Assembly: GCA_003999685.1 (NCBI GenBank)
Contig: CP021221.1
Location: 1,116,001-1,180,000, forward strand
DNA length: 64,000 nt
Reading direction: 5' to 3'
From: Taiwanofungus camphoratus
Taxonomy: Eukaryota > Basidiomycota > Agaricomycetes > Polyporales > Taiwanofungaceae
Each line of letters begins with the position of its first letter. Position 1 is the stretch's first letter. This document shows, one piece after another, positions 31,242 through 44,300 of the stretch. A program made the translations under genes and the position numbers. Below the pieces are notes generated by a model. The model worked only from the letters and a program-made list of their open reading frames with translations. It was not told where the DNA came from and made no database searches.

Positions 31242-33561
31242 TCATGTATATGTGATGCTCTAGGGGGGAGGACGGTTCCTGGAATGTGCTGTGTAAATTA
31301 TGTGCGTTAGAGAACGGGTACCCCACTCCTCGCCGCGGGTCCTGGGACATCTAGTACGTAAGCCAAGAACCGTGTATACGCCACAATCTACCGGATAAGA
31401 GGGTCAGCGGCATGACACTGGTGGTTGTCAGTATCTCTTCACATTCGACGATGCGATGACATGAGAGATGCGTCTGAGCCTTACCGCCGTTACGCGCAGA
31501 CAAATCAGCACCGGATGATTACAGACTCTTGACGGCGCTGTCACTTTGAGGGAGAGGACGTATTCGCGCAAGGCGCGCCCGGTGATTTCACCCACAATCT
31601 CTCTTCGGATACTGAAGCACTATCGATACGATAGAGCCGCAATCCTCAAGTTGCACTAAGTAAGTGCAAAAGTTTGACATTCGATGGATCTCGGGACATA
31701 TCAAATCAGGTGAGGCGTGGGTTCTCACGCCACACAACGACGCCGCGGGAGTCGGGATAGGTCAAAAATCATGCTGGCGGTAATTCTTGTCGTCGAATAC
31801 CACTCCTTGCAGATGTCATGGCATATGACCTGGTCGTCTTTTAATCGCGGCTATCAACACAGGTTTTTAGGGGGACGTCGTGAAAATCACTCTAGAAACC
31901 TAACCAACTTCGCGGAGGTCCCAGTTAGCGTTACACCTCGAGCTCATAACATCGAGAAACAAAGCCCGAGAATGTCGGGCCACAAGTTCTCCTTGCAGGA
32001 GAACGCGACGATACAAGAGACATACTTCAAACAGCAGCTCGGTCGTCGGCATATTTCAGTTACCATCGGCGCGCCCGACGCTAACCGCCGACGTCAGTGC
32101 CTCGCTGGTCATTCCTTGTGGAGAACCGTTATGTTTTACTCTCCATGGCGATACCAAAATCCGTGATGCTTCTGCGCCTGCATTCGGTGCAATCAAGATT
32201 GAGCTTATGTTACATGCGTTGGTCTTCGGAAGCCCGTGATCACTCTGGGACGCTCTGTACAAGCGCTATCATATTATCTTGGGTGAGAGCCTACACTACT
32301 ACACACATGCAAAAACATACTCACATATGTTCCCCAGCTGCCTGCATTTCTCTCGGGTCTGTCTCACTAACACTCAAGACGAACTCAATCGAAAAGAGGA
32401 TGAGTACAATTCTACCTGGGAAAAATAGCAAGACATGATGTATGGTTCAAAAACTTACCTCGAGGTTTCAAGTAGCCAAGTTTCGCATGCACGATTGCCC
32501 TGTGGCGCATCTGGCGTGTGATGATCACAGAAATGAGCCTTGTTCTCTGACCAGAGCGGGCGGCTGATCACAGAGACCATTCTTGAATCGTCTGCAAAGA
32601 CTCACAGTTGTTTACTTGAAGATAATCATGATAGGTTTAGTCGACAATAACACGCTCGGTTTGCAGCAGGCTCTTCCTATGTGCAATTGCCTCGTCTGGG
32701 CGACTACATCACACATGGTCATTGTGGATGGTTGATTGAGCTGCTTGAATGGCTTCATTTTGTATCGCAGCAGAGATCGATTTTAAAACCGAGCAAACCA
32801 ATGCTGTCACTAGAATATGCCGAACTGTCACCTACAGTGGAAACAAATTTTTAAAGAATAGATTCGCACCTATATCAGACGGACTCACATTTACACATGC
32901 TATGGTATGTTATTGCTCCACTGTCGAGACTATGACATAGTCCAGCGTGCTAAGTGGCGCACTCTAAATGCTCATTGTACATGCCGGGAAACACCGCGTC
33001 TTATCAGCGTGTTGTAGCGGTACAGAAATGCTAAATTTATCACCATCCAGCATGCGGAAGCAAGTCCGCCTGACCGTCATAAGTTCGCAGGGTTTGAAGC
33101 TATATTTCCGAATCCAATCCATACAGAGAAACTCTGGGTGCCTGTCCGTTTTCTGAGTCTGCAGAAAATGGCAGCTAGGAGTAAGAATCCACTGCATAGT
33201 GCTGCAAGCTGGAGGGTGTCGACTACTTTGAGACACCTCAGGAAAAGAAACCGCTCGCACGGGCAGGGCTTCTAGAGCTTCCGAAGGCGCATAGAGGATA
33301 ATATTCGGACACGGAATGGTATAGAATGTTAACGTCGAGTAAATATGGTCGTGCTGCGCATGGAGAGTGCCGTTCGGAAGAGGCGTGGTCAAAGGCGTGT
33401 GGTAACAAGCGCTCGATGTGCAACGACCGGTGTGAACGGCTCAAGCTCGTCGACGCGTCCGGACAAAAGATCGACTTCAACGTTGGATCCAACGGCCACC
33501 ACTCCCAGCTCATTGCGAGCGCGGGCGCAGCAACCTTATCAGCCCTATTTCTATTCCGAAG
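31242..33561. other. Gene-poor region of 2.3 kb
   Basis: No gene can be named. The longest frame, 31717-32166 (plus, 149 residues), is open but lacks motifs. A different frame at about 32062-32235 reads LVIPCGEPLCFTLHGDTKIR and could be one exon, since a TTTCAG acceptor precedes it, but I could not build a complete gene. The minus-strand frame 32964-33392 has no ATG. An AT-rich stretch lies near 32440-32960. This may be eroded mobile-element or pseudogene sequence. The kelch-gene promoter must lie at its right end. Confidence 0.4.
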
Positions 33562-36500
33562 ATGATTTGTGAACGACATTGCAACGCTCTAATATCTTGG
33601 ACACTGTTCTCGCTTATCTTATGTTCTCCTACTCATGCTCAATCCATTTCTACGAACACCCCAGTCCCCCCTCTGCAATGGATAAACATAACCGGATTAA
33701 TAAAAGGCTCGACTGCAGCGCCGCCTCTAGTAGATGCATCGATTGGGTACTATGCCGGTACCCGGACTCTTTTGGTCTTCGGCGGGGAGTCAGCGCAGGG
33801 ACTTCCCTCGTCACAGACTTTCCTGTACGTCGTCGTCCAAACAGACACAATTTCATTCTTCTCTAATTCTCTGGTCTGCTTATTCAGTCTAGATCTTGAT
33901 AGTTTGACATGGTCGTCTCCACCCTCAGGGAACACGCCGCCAGCCAGAAGCGCTGCCATAAGCGGTGATGACATTGCCGCCAGCTAGTAAGTATGTGCCC
34001 ATCTTATGTTACTACGTTACTCATGGAGAAAAATAGTCGTACTGCACATATCGTTATAGGTGGCAAGGATTCCAGTGGCAACGCCCTGTCGGACGTTTGG
34101 GTGAGTGCATCACACCAGAGACTACCCAAAATGACTGTATTGATTCTCTTCATCTAGGAATTTGACTATATCAGCCAAATCTGGCAACAGGTTTCCCTGT
34201 CTGAAGGAGGTCCGTCTGGGCGTTATGGTGCAGTCGGCGGTTATGATTCTCGTACCGCTGCCGCAACAGTCCCAAATTCGCCGTACCCCAACAACACATT
34301 CTACCTTGCGGGAGGAATTGATGGCTCCAGTGTTTCACCCCTTTCAGATGTCTGGCAGCTCAATGTTACGGGTACCCTATCATCGAACAATCTCAACGAT
34401 GTATACGGGAGTTGGGAGCAAATCCCCATGAGTGGTTCCAGTGCCCCATCGAAGGTTGGTGCAGCGGGGGCAGTCGTTTCGCAGTCAACAGATCAGATCA
34501 TTGCCGCTATCGGTGGATGTACTACATCATCAGCCTCGAATGCGTCTTGCGCTCAGGCAGACTCCTATATCATTAACACCCAGATGGACTCGGTGGAGGC
34601 TCTTAAGCCTTGTCCAGCACCTCGTTTTGGCGCCACCGTGGTACAGAATCACAATGAATTCAATGGGGCGTTCAATACTCAAGTGTTTTTGCTCCTGGGA
34701 ACAGTCAATGCTTCATTATGGTCGGATGGCGGTGGCCTCGACAGGGGAGAAGTGGTGGGTATCAATCGAGTAACCTGTATTTACATCAAGCTGACTTTCC
34801 GTTACCGAATGTAGGATGTCTTTGATATCACAACAGGTGAGTGAAATTCTTGTCTGGAAGCTCTGGCAGTAATCATCATACTTTCGAACAGGGTCCTGGA
34901 CTCGAATACTACCTGCGGGAGATCCCGGATCTTCTGGCGGTGAGCCTGCTTTTCCATCACCGCGTCAGGGCGCCGTCGCCCTCTCATCTTCTCAGACGCT
35001 TGTTGGGGAGTCACGAAATACAGCCTCCGACACAATCGTGTTTGGTGGTCGAGATGCTGCAGGAAATTATCTTTCAGAAGTATGGATTTTGCGAGCATAT
35101 AATGCTACCCTTACACAGTCCAATGCGTCTTGGTCTGGCTTCGGAAACGGTCAACTAACAGGGGGTCCCGATGCAAACGGACAAGGAGTGACCATTCAAT
35201 ATATGACGCAATGCGCCTCTCCACTGAGCCCTCAGGCGACCCAAACTAGTTCATACCCATCGTCCACACCTTCGGGGATTGGGCCAGGATCCCCGACCAC
35301 GACCTCACCATCATCATCGTCACCGACAGCTCGATATAACACTTCTGTGACTCATAAATCGCTCTCTCCAATATCAATCGCTCTAGTGTTACCTGCTGTC
35401 ATCATCTTTCGTTTATCGTCTCCGCCCGTCAGTCCTGTCAATTCACCTCAACCTTTGGGACGTCGAATGGCTCTGTTTTATTTGGCGGCAGTTGTGGGGC
35501 TTGCTGCTTATGGCATTGGCATCGCTGGACTAGCCACATCTTTCACCACCATTACTTCCACGTCGTCGTTAATCAAGCGTTCGTCGTCGAACGTTCTGAA
35601 GACGGTTCACGGCAAAGCAGGACTCGCCTTATTTGCGGGGTTCTACGGACTTGTTCCCTTACTCTACCTATATTCGATTTACCATAGGCGGCGCCTGGCA
35701 AAAAGGACCAATAAAGACGTGAATGGCATCGGGGATGGGAGGTCTCGAGTAAACTCTAGTGAGACTGCAGAAAAGATGGGATTTCTAAATGGACGTGCTG
35801 GTAGCCCTCTTCGACAGTCCATGGATGGTCCATCTCAGGAAACGCACGTTACGGAACCTCGCCCGCGTGTCAGATCCTGGGGTGGACTAGGTCCACTTAC
35901 GGTCTTTCCAGGGCGGCGCTCCAGCGAGAGTGGGTTGGAGAGCACCGGTGCTTCTGCCCCGTCTCATCGTTCATTCGAGGTCACCAATCGGCCCGTCCGT
36001 ACCCGTCGGGCTAGTGGTAACAGTTTGGCTGCATTCTCAGACCCTCGAGCTACAGGGACACCGAGGAATCTCAGTGACATGAGCTGGTTTGACCGACGGC
36101 GTAGCTTGGGCACAGTTGTAAGGGCCACATGTTTCTTTGACGAATCCCAATTTTGACAAGTCATTTCTAGGGGGAACTAGACTACGCTCTTGGCAATCTC
36201 AGTCGTCGCGGCCCTGATCCTGGCACACCGGGTACGACCGCCTTGGACATGACGAGCACTAGCGGGCTGATGACTCCCAACGGTCGCTCTGTTACTTTAC
36301 CAGAGATGCCAGAGCCTTTCGACATTCTCCTGCACCTTCTCTTCCATGCACTACTGCTTGGACTTTGCATTCTCATCCTTGTCGCGCTTTGGACCCGCGC
36401 GCCGAAGGCAGCGTTTATCGTCTTCCTTATTGGAACCGTCTTATTTTACATATCCCTGGTGGTCCTCGCATGGTACGGCAAACCACGACGATCAGTTCTC

Positions 36501-36863
36501 ACAGTTGTCATAAGCCGACTACGTGGAAAGACACCGCACACCGGTCCTCCTACAGGGACTCCGAGCCCGTCTCGTCCATTGTCGACTACCGGCTCCGAGG
36601 TCCCCTTCCCGACAGATCAACGTGGCCCTTATCAACACCACCATCCGCCATTCAGGACGACTTTGTCGGTCGGGCTTGATCATGAGTATCCGACTTCAAT
36701 ATCCCATGGACACGGCACCGCTGAAGTTGACGACGATGACGGGGAGGATGAGGATACCAGGCAGCGCAGGATTGAGGAGGAAATGAGCCGACGAGATGTG
36801 TCGATCGTAACTGTTCCAAGACGAAAGCTATTCTTGACCAACCCAGAGGAGGATCGTAGTTAA
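33562..36863 (+). CDS. Kelch-repeat membrane protein with four predicted membrane helices
   Basis: A large multi-exon gene starting at 33562 with a hydrophobic leader (ALISWTLFSLILCSPTHA) that fits a signal peptide. The N-terminal half is a predicted kelch beta-propeller: repeats around LLVFGGESAQG, IVIGGKDSSGNALSDVW, GGYDSRT, FYLAGGIDGSS, AAIGGCTT and IVFGGRDAAGNYLSEVW, with typical paired glycines and a tryptophan about 20-50 residues later. Many N-x-S/T sites suggest it is lumenal or extracellular. A Ser/Thr/Pro-rich stalk (about 35230-35350) follows. Then come four hydrophobic segments: LFYLAAVVGLAAYGIGIAGL, GLALFAGFYGLVPLLYLYSI, LHLLFHALLLGLCILILVAL and FIVFLIGTVLFYISLVVLAW. Long serine/arginine-rich loops and a polar tail with an acidic run (DDDDGEDEDT) would be cytoplasmic. 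No named family; it might be a sensor or wall-associated protein. Confidence 0.8.
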
Positions 36864-37150
36864 TTATGTCACTTGAAGTTCGTTTGCTACCCCTACCTCT
36901 CATTCCCACAACGTTAGGTTGCATGCTCGCTTTCGTTTATGGATACCATAGCATATCAGGAGGATCTCATGCTTGTACTTTCGCAGGTAGATATAGCCGG
37001 ACAGTCTACACGTCGTTGTATTTTTGTTATTGGATGATTATGATATTGTTGATGTAGTAAGTGTGAACACTTGAAAATGCAAGAAAAGCTGGAAACTGCT
37101 TGATAATGAAACGACAATGCAAACAGGAAAACAATGACATGCAAATGGTA

Positions 37151-40100
37151 CTACTGGTCCCCTTCCACAGCAACGTCGCGCCGCCATTTGTCAACACGCC
37201 CGAACTTTGCTGCATCGTGCATGGAAGGCGTTGTGGCGGGTATTTGTGGGTGTATCATCATAGGCGGACCCATGGGCGGACCGAAGAAACCTGAGCTCAT
37301 CATGGATGGAGCTCCAAAGATCATGGACTGATGAAGCTGCGCGGCCTGAGCCTGCATCATCACCTGCTGCTGCTGAGCCATCATATATTGTGTTCGGCGC
37401 ATTTGCTCTGGGTGGAAGGCAAGAGGCCTGTCGTCTTCTACATTTTGCTCGTTGGAACTTGGTGCTTGAGAAGAATTGACTATCCTGGAAACACGAAGGC
37501 CAAGAGGCTTGTCGTCGTCTTCGTCCTCGTCACCATTCTTAACACTGCCTTCAGCAAACAGGCTGCCACCTAGAGAGCCGACAGACGGGAGCTTCAACTT
37601 CGTCTTGTCCAAAAGGACAGAGAGTGGCTTTTCCTCATCTGAGCTGTCCTCGGGATACTCAGCTCGGGTCATGCGCTGAGCGGCACGACTGATAGTCGCA
37701 ACAAGAGGGAGGTCCTCTTCACTGCTGTCATCGTCCTGACGTACAAGCCTCGGAGCTCCTGGAGAACTGTTCGGATACCTTGGTCCAGAGCCTGTGGTCC
37801 GGCGAGGACCTTTGGTCTCTTCATCAGACGATCCTGCAACCCATTCCTCGATCTCCGCATCCTGCCTGCTAGCGCGTCCCACATTGACGTGCGCCTCGCT
37901 GGAGTCACTTTCGTCTTCTACATCATCGTCACCCGCGGGAGGAAGCGGACGTCTCCTAGCAGTGGTCTTGTGAATCATCGGAAGCTGATAGGGAGGCGAT
38001 GGTGCGCGTTGTTCTGGGGCAATGTCCGAAGTTGACACTGAGATGGGAACCTGCGACTCGGGTTCCTCGCCTCTGTCCTTGTGCTTCCCCTTCTTTCTAC
38101 CCTTCCCCTTCTTCTTTGCGTGTTTGGACTCCTGTTCCACCTGTTTCCTCCGTTCCTCTTCTTCTTCGAGCCGTTCACGCTCCTCGATTTGGCGCAACTT
38201 GGCGAGTTCCCTCTCCCACAACGTGTCCACACCGAATACGGATTTCTTGTTCCCAGGGGTGGTGGGATCAACCCCTAAGCGCGTTTGTTGGCGTTGTGGC
38301 ACTCCTGGGATTTCATCCTCAAAATTGATCAAGGTTTTTCTATTGGCTGAGTTCCGGCGTGCAAGTTCGGGCTGAGAGCGGAAGGAGTCCATGCGTTGAG
38401 ATACAGGGCGTTGCTTCAAGGACTCTGGGTCGATGAGGGTGCTTGAACGTTTCATCGACGTCCGTGCCATCATGGTAGGTCTGTCGTCCCCTCTGAAAAC
38501 TCTGTAAAAGTCCCAATGTCAGTAAAGAAAGACAACTACTTGGTATTTGACCCGCCTTTGTTTGCTCCGCATCTCAGCCTTACGAGCTTCGATATCGTCA
38601 ATAAGACTTTTTCCGTAAAGTTTACCAGCTGGATGCTTCGATCTGTCAGCAGGGTCGATGACAATAGCAGGCATGGGCGTGGGGGCATGCGGCTCTTCTT
38701 CCTGCTCAGGCTCAATCTGTTCGCCATCTTCTGTTGCCCGACGTATACCAGTTTCTATATCTGCGTATGCCGGATCCCGTTGACCGTCAACGACGAGCGT
38801 ATTGCGGAACGTCAGCTGCGACAGTGTTAGGCTCGCGCGCGGGTTAGGTGTGAACGAGTTGGACGCGATTAGGCCAGAGGTCGACGGTTCGATCATAGAC
38901 AAAGTAGTAGACGAGCGACGTGCAGCACGCGCGCCCGGTGGCAGTGGTCGACCATCGTCGTGTAACTCGAAACCCTCACGAATCACTGTGGTTGGCGGTG
39001 GCGGTGCAGCGGGTGCAGCGGATTGTAAGGGGCTGGGCATAATGAGCAGTTTCGGCCGCATGAGCTCCAGCCTCGAGTAATGACGCGGGCGGGGCGGTCT
39101 CTCGCCATCGCTGGAGAGCCCGTCGTTATCGAGAAGCATCTGCGTGCCTAGTGTTCCGTTGGACATAGTACGTGCACGTACTTTGGGGTCGAACCGAGAC
39201 GATCGGCTTGGAGACGGCGGACGTAGTGCGAATGGATTGTGTTCCTCCTCCATCAGCGGCGGCGACATCATGGTGCCCATACTAGCACCAGACATCGTAC
39301 GGGCACGGGCGGCTTTGGGATCGAACCGTGAAGCGCGATCAGGGGAAGGTGGTCTCACCGCGAACGGATTGGACTCCTTCTCATCGAGAAGCATACGCGA
39401 TCCCATACTTGCTGTGGAGTATGTACGGCCGTGAGCCGAAGGATTCAGGAAGGACCCGCGAGAGGATGGTCTTGCCGATGGGCCTTCGTTGGGCATTGGT
39501 GATACAGAACGAACGGATTCACTTGTGGGGAAAGGAATGGAATGAAGAGGTGGTGTGACAGGTAGGTTTTCAATAAGAGCATGAGCGGAGGATGTGCGGC
39601 GGCGCTGCAGACGCTCCTCCGACAACTGCATTCCGGGGAAGTCGAGAGGGGATCCAATAGAATGGCGACGGACACCCATAGAATCTACAGTAGACTGAGC
39701 GTCCAGGAATGCGCCACCTTCTCCGAACATGTCAAGGTTACCCAAGCTCATTGTTCTCATGCCACTCGTTCCTCGACGGCCAGCTTCTGCTCGGGGACGG
39801 AGACCGGAAGGAAACTGAGGATGAGGGTTGGGAAAAACTTCAGACTTGGTCTTCCTGCGAGTATGTTTCGACTCCTTATCTTTGGGCATGAAAGCGTCAA
39901 GGCCCCAAGATGTTAAATCGACCTCCAATTGATCCTCTTCCTCTTCAGGAACGCCTTCATATGTCGAATCGCGACCGAAAGGATTCCGGAGAGCATCAAT
40001 AGAGGCCCTGGAGCGTCTCTCGTCCATCATAGAGTCTCGACCGCCGATACTTCCTGTCTCGCTTGGAAGAGACACACCCAAGTAATCGGTACTCCTTCGT

Positions 40101-40603
40101 GAAGCTGCCGCATGATGGGGGCCAGGATTGCGACGTAAATGAGCAAAAATGGCACTCTCTTTCGCAGAGCGACGCGGTACTGTGGGGTCTGGGTTGTCGT
40201 TGTCATACTCTTTATTGTACGAGTGACACGATGCCACGGTGTGGAATGTCACTGCAATGGCTCTGCGGATGAAAACAGGTGCGCTCACCTATCAATGCTG
40301 CTGCCAGTTGGAGACGAGAGAATGATGCTGCCATGTGCCGTCGGCCTTCGTACAGAGGACAGAAAGTCCTGAATATATAGGCAAGGAGAGACTGTCGACA
40401 AACGGTGACGAAGACCGAGGACGTGAGTTCGCCGGCGCCTCAAGTAGATCGAAGTACCATAGACGGAAATGGAATATAGACGCACGTGACATAGGGGCGT
40501 AGTAAAATTCAGGAGAAACCGACCTCCGTCCTACCAACGTCCTCACTCTCCGCTCTAACCAGTCTTGACTGTCTACCAGCTCGGAACCTTGAGACTCACT
40601 CAT
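37151..40603 (-). CDS. Large disordered protein with NPF and acidic-x-PL motifs
   Basis: I recognise no named family. From the ATG at 40603 (MSESQGSELVDSQDWLERRV), short exons lead into two very long ones (about 38540-40240 and 37151-38500). Almost all is serine-, proline- and arginine-rich and predicted disordered. Three NPF tripeptides occur (NPFGRDST, NPFAVRPP, NPFALRPP), a motif that EH domains of endocytic proteins bind. Two of them lie in a repeated unit of about 40 residues containing RPPSP, SRFDPK and RARTMS (about 39150-39420). A lysine/glutamate-rich coiled coil (LAKLRQIEERERLEEEEERR) lies near 38160-38220. The C-terminal part has four acidic motifs: EEDLPL, DEEKPL, DDDKPL and EDDRPL. 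A glutamine/methionine-rich tail (YMMAQQQQVMMQAQ) ends near a stop at 37151. Endocytic or cortical scaffolding is an inference from NPF alone. It is divergent from the ER Hsp90 gene. Confidence 0.75.
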
Positions 40604-41334
40604 GCCAATCGAATGTTCCAAGGCGCAGCTTGAGCTCGTCGAGGCCTTTCTTTGTGTCCTTCGTCCGCTGCTCGGAATCTTGATAAGATGGTGGCCATTA
40701 AACAATTTCTATGACTTGCATCTGATTGACCTCAGTTCCGCGTTATGGACTGTGTGCTAGTACCTATCTACGAAGGTACCGACTTCGGGTCCGTCAAGAC
40801 TCAAGACCTGGTTCTGCCGCTCTGCACTTTCGGGACCCAGCATGGAATGTACCATTATCTTGCTGTCGTTTTAATTAGGCAAAGAGGATTTAAAGTGTCT
40901 CATTGAATGAGTTCTGCTCGAGAATGAGGGACTCCTCGATCAAACTCGGGTATACGAAGTCTGGGAGTTGCTTTACTCGAGGCAGAAGCAAAGCTTAAGG
41001 ACGACCTGTTGCATGTTGTTACTGAGCTCACCATCGTTCTATGATGGTTGAGACATATACGCTCGTTCACCGGTGCTCGGGAGGTCAACAGCATCTGCCA
41101 GCCTGAGGGTACTGCCCAGCGCGATGCACATAATGAAACGCGTGCTCAATGTGTCACGAGACCGAGATTGTGCAAGTCCGTGATCGCGTAGCGCTGTAGA
41201 CGTAGTGACACGTCAGTCGAAACCAATCCATACGGTTTCATAAGCCTCCGCCCGTTCTCAATCTTCTGGCAATAAAATCCTGCTGCAGGTCACACCTCCG
41301 TCAGCACCCTTTCGCCTGGTCTACTTAGCTCATT
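40604..41334. promoter_or_regulatory. Divergent promoter with UPR-type element, disordered protein / ER Hsp90
   Basis: This 731-base region separates the start codons of two divergent genes. On the minus strand 41208-41215 reads TGACGTGT, matching the core of the unfolded-protein-response element bound by Hac1/XBP1-type bZIP factors (TGACGTG). It lies 120 bases before the ER Hsp90 start. A CCAAT box is at 41223-41227. An ER chaperone is a classic target of this pathway, so the placement makes sense, though it rests on motif and position only. Confidence 0.5.
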
Positions 41335-44300
41335 ATGCGGCTCTTCCGCCCGCTGCTGCTAACTGTCACGGTACTTGCTTCTCAGGTATTTGCTCAGGAT
41401 GCAGCGCAAGTCCCAAAGCAGAAGCACAATTATCAGGTGTGTCTGCCACCGGAGTATCAAGAAGGCTTGTACTCAAGCTGCTCTTTCCTCAGAGCGATGT
41501 TGCTCGCCTCCGCAAGATTGTTATAAACAGGTATATTATGCTATGCACCGCTCGAAATACTGTCAACTGACGCTGACGATCTCGTCAGTCTCTACTCTCA
41601 CAGGTCTGTGATCTCGACCTACAGGAGTTGACAAACTGATCTCTGAGCTCCAATGTCTGTAGAGATATCTTCCTTCGCGAACTGATCTCAAATGCGAACG
41701 ATGCCCTTGAAAAGCTTCGTCTTACCTCGCTCACAGAAAAAGAGGTACTGTCAGGCACTGAAGAGATGAACATTACCATCAAGGCCTACAAAGACGAAGA
41801 TGGTACTGGTCGCGTGGTGATCACCGGTATGTGGGCGTTTCATAGCCACGTAAGCCAGCTCTCTCATGAGACTACAGACACTGGTATCGGAATGACGCCC
41901 GAGGAATTGACAAGCAATCTTGTACGTACTTTATAAATTTGATCATATTTGATGCCATACGGACCTTGCTGCTAGGGCACGTTGGCGAAGTCCGGAACGT
42001 CAGAGTTCCTCGCGAAGGCCGAGAGTACGGACACCACTGGTACGGGCAATTTGATCGGGGCGTTCGGTCTGGGATTCTATAGCAGGTATGAGACAAGATT
42101 GTCCATATTCCCGTCTTTGGCGACTGATTCACTGCAGCTTCTTGGTTGCTGACCGTGTCTACGTTGCGTCTCTCGCTGCAAAGTCGTCCAACAATCCGGT
42201 CCCATCTCAATATGTCTTCAGCTCATCTGCGGATGAGAGCTCTTTTGAGATTTACCCGGATCCGCGCGGGAACTTCCTCGGAAGGGGTACAGAGATCACT
42301 CTTGTTCTGAAAGATGACGCCCTTGAGTACACCGACACACATAAGATCACCGAGCTAGTGTATGTTGTCTTTGTCTCAAGAAAGAAAGTCGAATATTGAT
42401 TGTTATATACCCCCCTCTAGTGACAAGCACTCAGCGTTCTCTTCAGCATTCCCCATCTACCTTTTCACTCAAAGGACCGAACAAGTCCCTGATGAAGACC
42501 CTGGAGAAGCCGCACCCGAGACTACTTCCGTAGAGGAGGAAACGGAAGAGGGGACCAAGGAGGTCGATGAGGATGAAGCTGTCGTCGAAGAAGTCAAGGA
42601 CGAAAAGGAAGGGGAACAAGAGGTAGACAAGACTCCCAAGATGAAGTCTGTCACTGTCGACGAATGGATCCGTATGAATCCTCGGCCTCCCATCTGGATG
42701 CGTGACCCGAAGGACGTCACCGACGAAGAGTATGAGAACTTTTACCAGGCGACCTTCCACGATTTCGAGAAGCCGCTTGCATGGCATCACTTCTCTGGCG
42801 ACTCTGGCTCGGGCGTGTCGTTCAAGGCCATCGTCTACATCCCCTCCAAATTGGACGATGCGTACTGGCAGAACCCGCTTCAGAGCAGCTCAAAGGATTT
42901 CCGCCTCATGGTCAAGCGTGTCTTCATTACCAACGACTTGGGTGAGGACGCCTTGCCGAAGTGGGCGAATTGGGTGAAGGCCGTCGTCGACGGTAGGTTT
43001 GTTTATGTGCTCCCTCCTTCTCACCTTCCTGACCGCTTCCCAAGCCGAGGACCTCCCTTTGAACGTTTCGCGCGAGACCCTTCAGTCTACGAAGTTCCTT
43101 AAACAGCTCAGACAGATCATTCTCAAACATATCCTTCAACTACTCGGAAAGATCCAGGAGGAGAACCCTGAGAAATTTGCGCAGGTGCAGAAGGTGTATG
43201 CCAATGTGTTCAAGATCGGCGCCGTCGAAGACACACGAAACCGTGAGAAGCTCACAAGCCTTGTGAGATTCGCCACCAATCAAAGGAACAGCACGTCGCT
43301 CGACGAGGTAGGTTTGAGCATCCAGATCACTTATGTGGAAAGATGATTAACAACTTCTCAGTACCTTGAGAACAAGAAGAAAGGACAGAAACAGGTAGGA
43401 AAGCAACTCCGAAACTGTGAAAATGTGTAGCTGATTGTTGCCTGCCTAGATCTTCTACCTTGCTGATATGGGCAGCACCCCAGAAATCCTATCTAAGAGC
43501 GTGTTCATTGAGAAACTCCATGCTCGTGGGTACGAAGTCCTCCTTCTGACCGAGCCATTGGACGAGATCTTCGTTCAAAACATGCGTGTCTTCAAGTACG
43601 TGGCTCTAAGTTGTGGTTGCTGACGTGACTCATGTACGACCGTGATTAGGAGGGTGCCCTATCAGGACGTCGCCAAGGCCGGTCTGAGATTCGGTGACGA
43701 AGGTGTGTGGACGTTGTCTCCTGTGCATGATTAACAGATGGCTGAGCAGTTGCGCAGAAATGAGTGCCGATGAAGAGAAGGCAGAACAAAAGGCACTGAC
43801 CGAGGAATTCAAGCCACTTATCGATTGGCTAAGGAATGAGGCTCAGGACGTTATTCGGGACGGTGCGTCGCTCCTCGTGTTCTGCTTTCTCATATATCTG
43901 ACCGTACTTGTTGCTAGTGGTCATTTCCAACCGCTTAGTCGCTAGCTCCTGCGCCGTAGTCGCCGACTTGATGGGCTACACTGCCAATGTCGAGAAGATG
44001 ATGAGTCAGTGCCCCAGAACACTAGCTTCTGTCCCTTCCCTGATCATCGTGCCACAGACACGAACCAAAACGCCGCAAAGGGTGCCATGTATGACTTCGC
44101 GAAGAAGCAGAAAATTCTGGAGATCAACCCACGCTCGCCGCTGATCCAAGGCCTGCTTCATCAAGTGGAGCAGCTTCCTCCTGAGGACGAGAGGGAACCG
44201 GATGCTGAGGGTGAATTAAAAGAGGTTGCATCTGTCCTCATCGACGGTGCTCTCGTCCGTTCCGGCTTCGGTGTTCCGGACTCCAACGAGTAAGTAATGG

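Noticed and set aside
32964-33392. Minus-strand frame of 142 codons
   Set aside because: It opens at a TTG, has no ATG near its beginning and shows no motif.
27246-33561. LTR retrotransposon in the gene-poor island
   Set aside because: No reverse transcriptase, integrase or protease motif and no pair of long direct repeats was seen.
35400-36500. Cytochrome b561-like domain in the kelch membrane protein
   Set aside because: A VHGKAGLALF helix looks similar at first sight, but the set of paired heme histidines and the usual helix order are missing.
39144-39434. Plus-strand frame opposite the disordered protein
   Set aside because: It is a shadow of the repetitive coding strand, with an arginine/glycine/aspartate composition typical of antisense reads.
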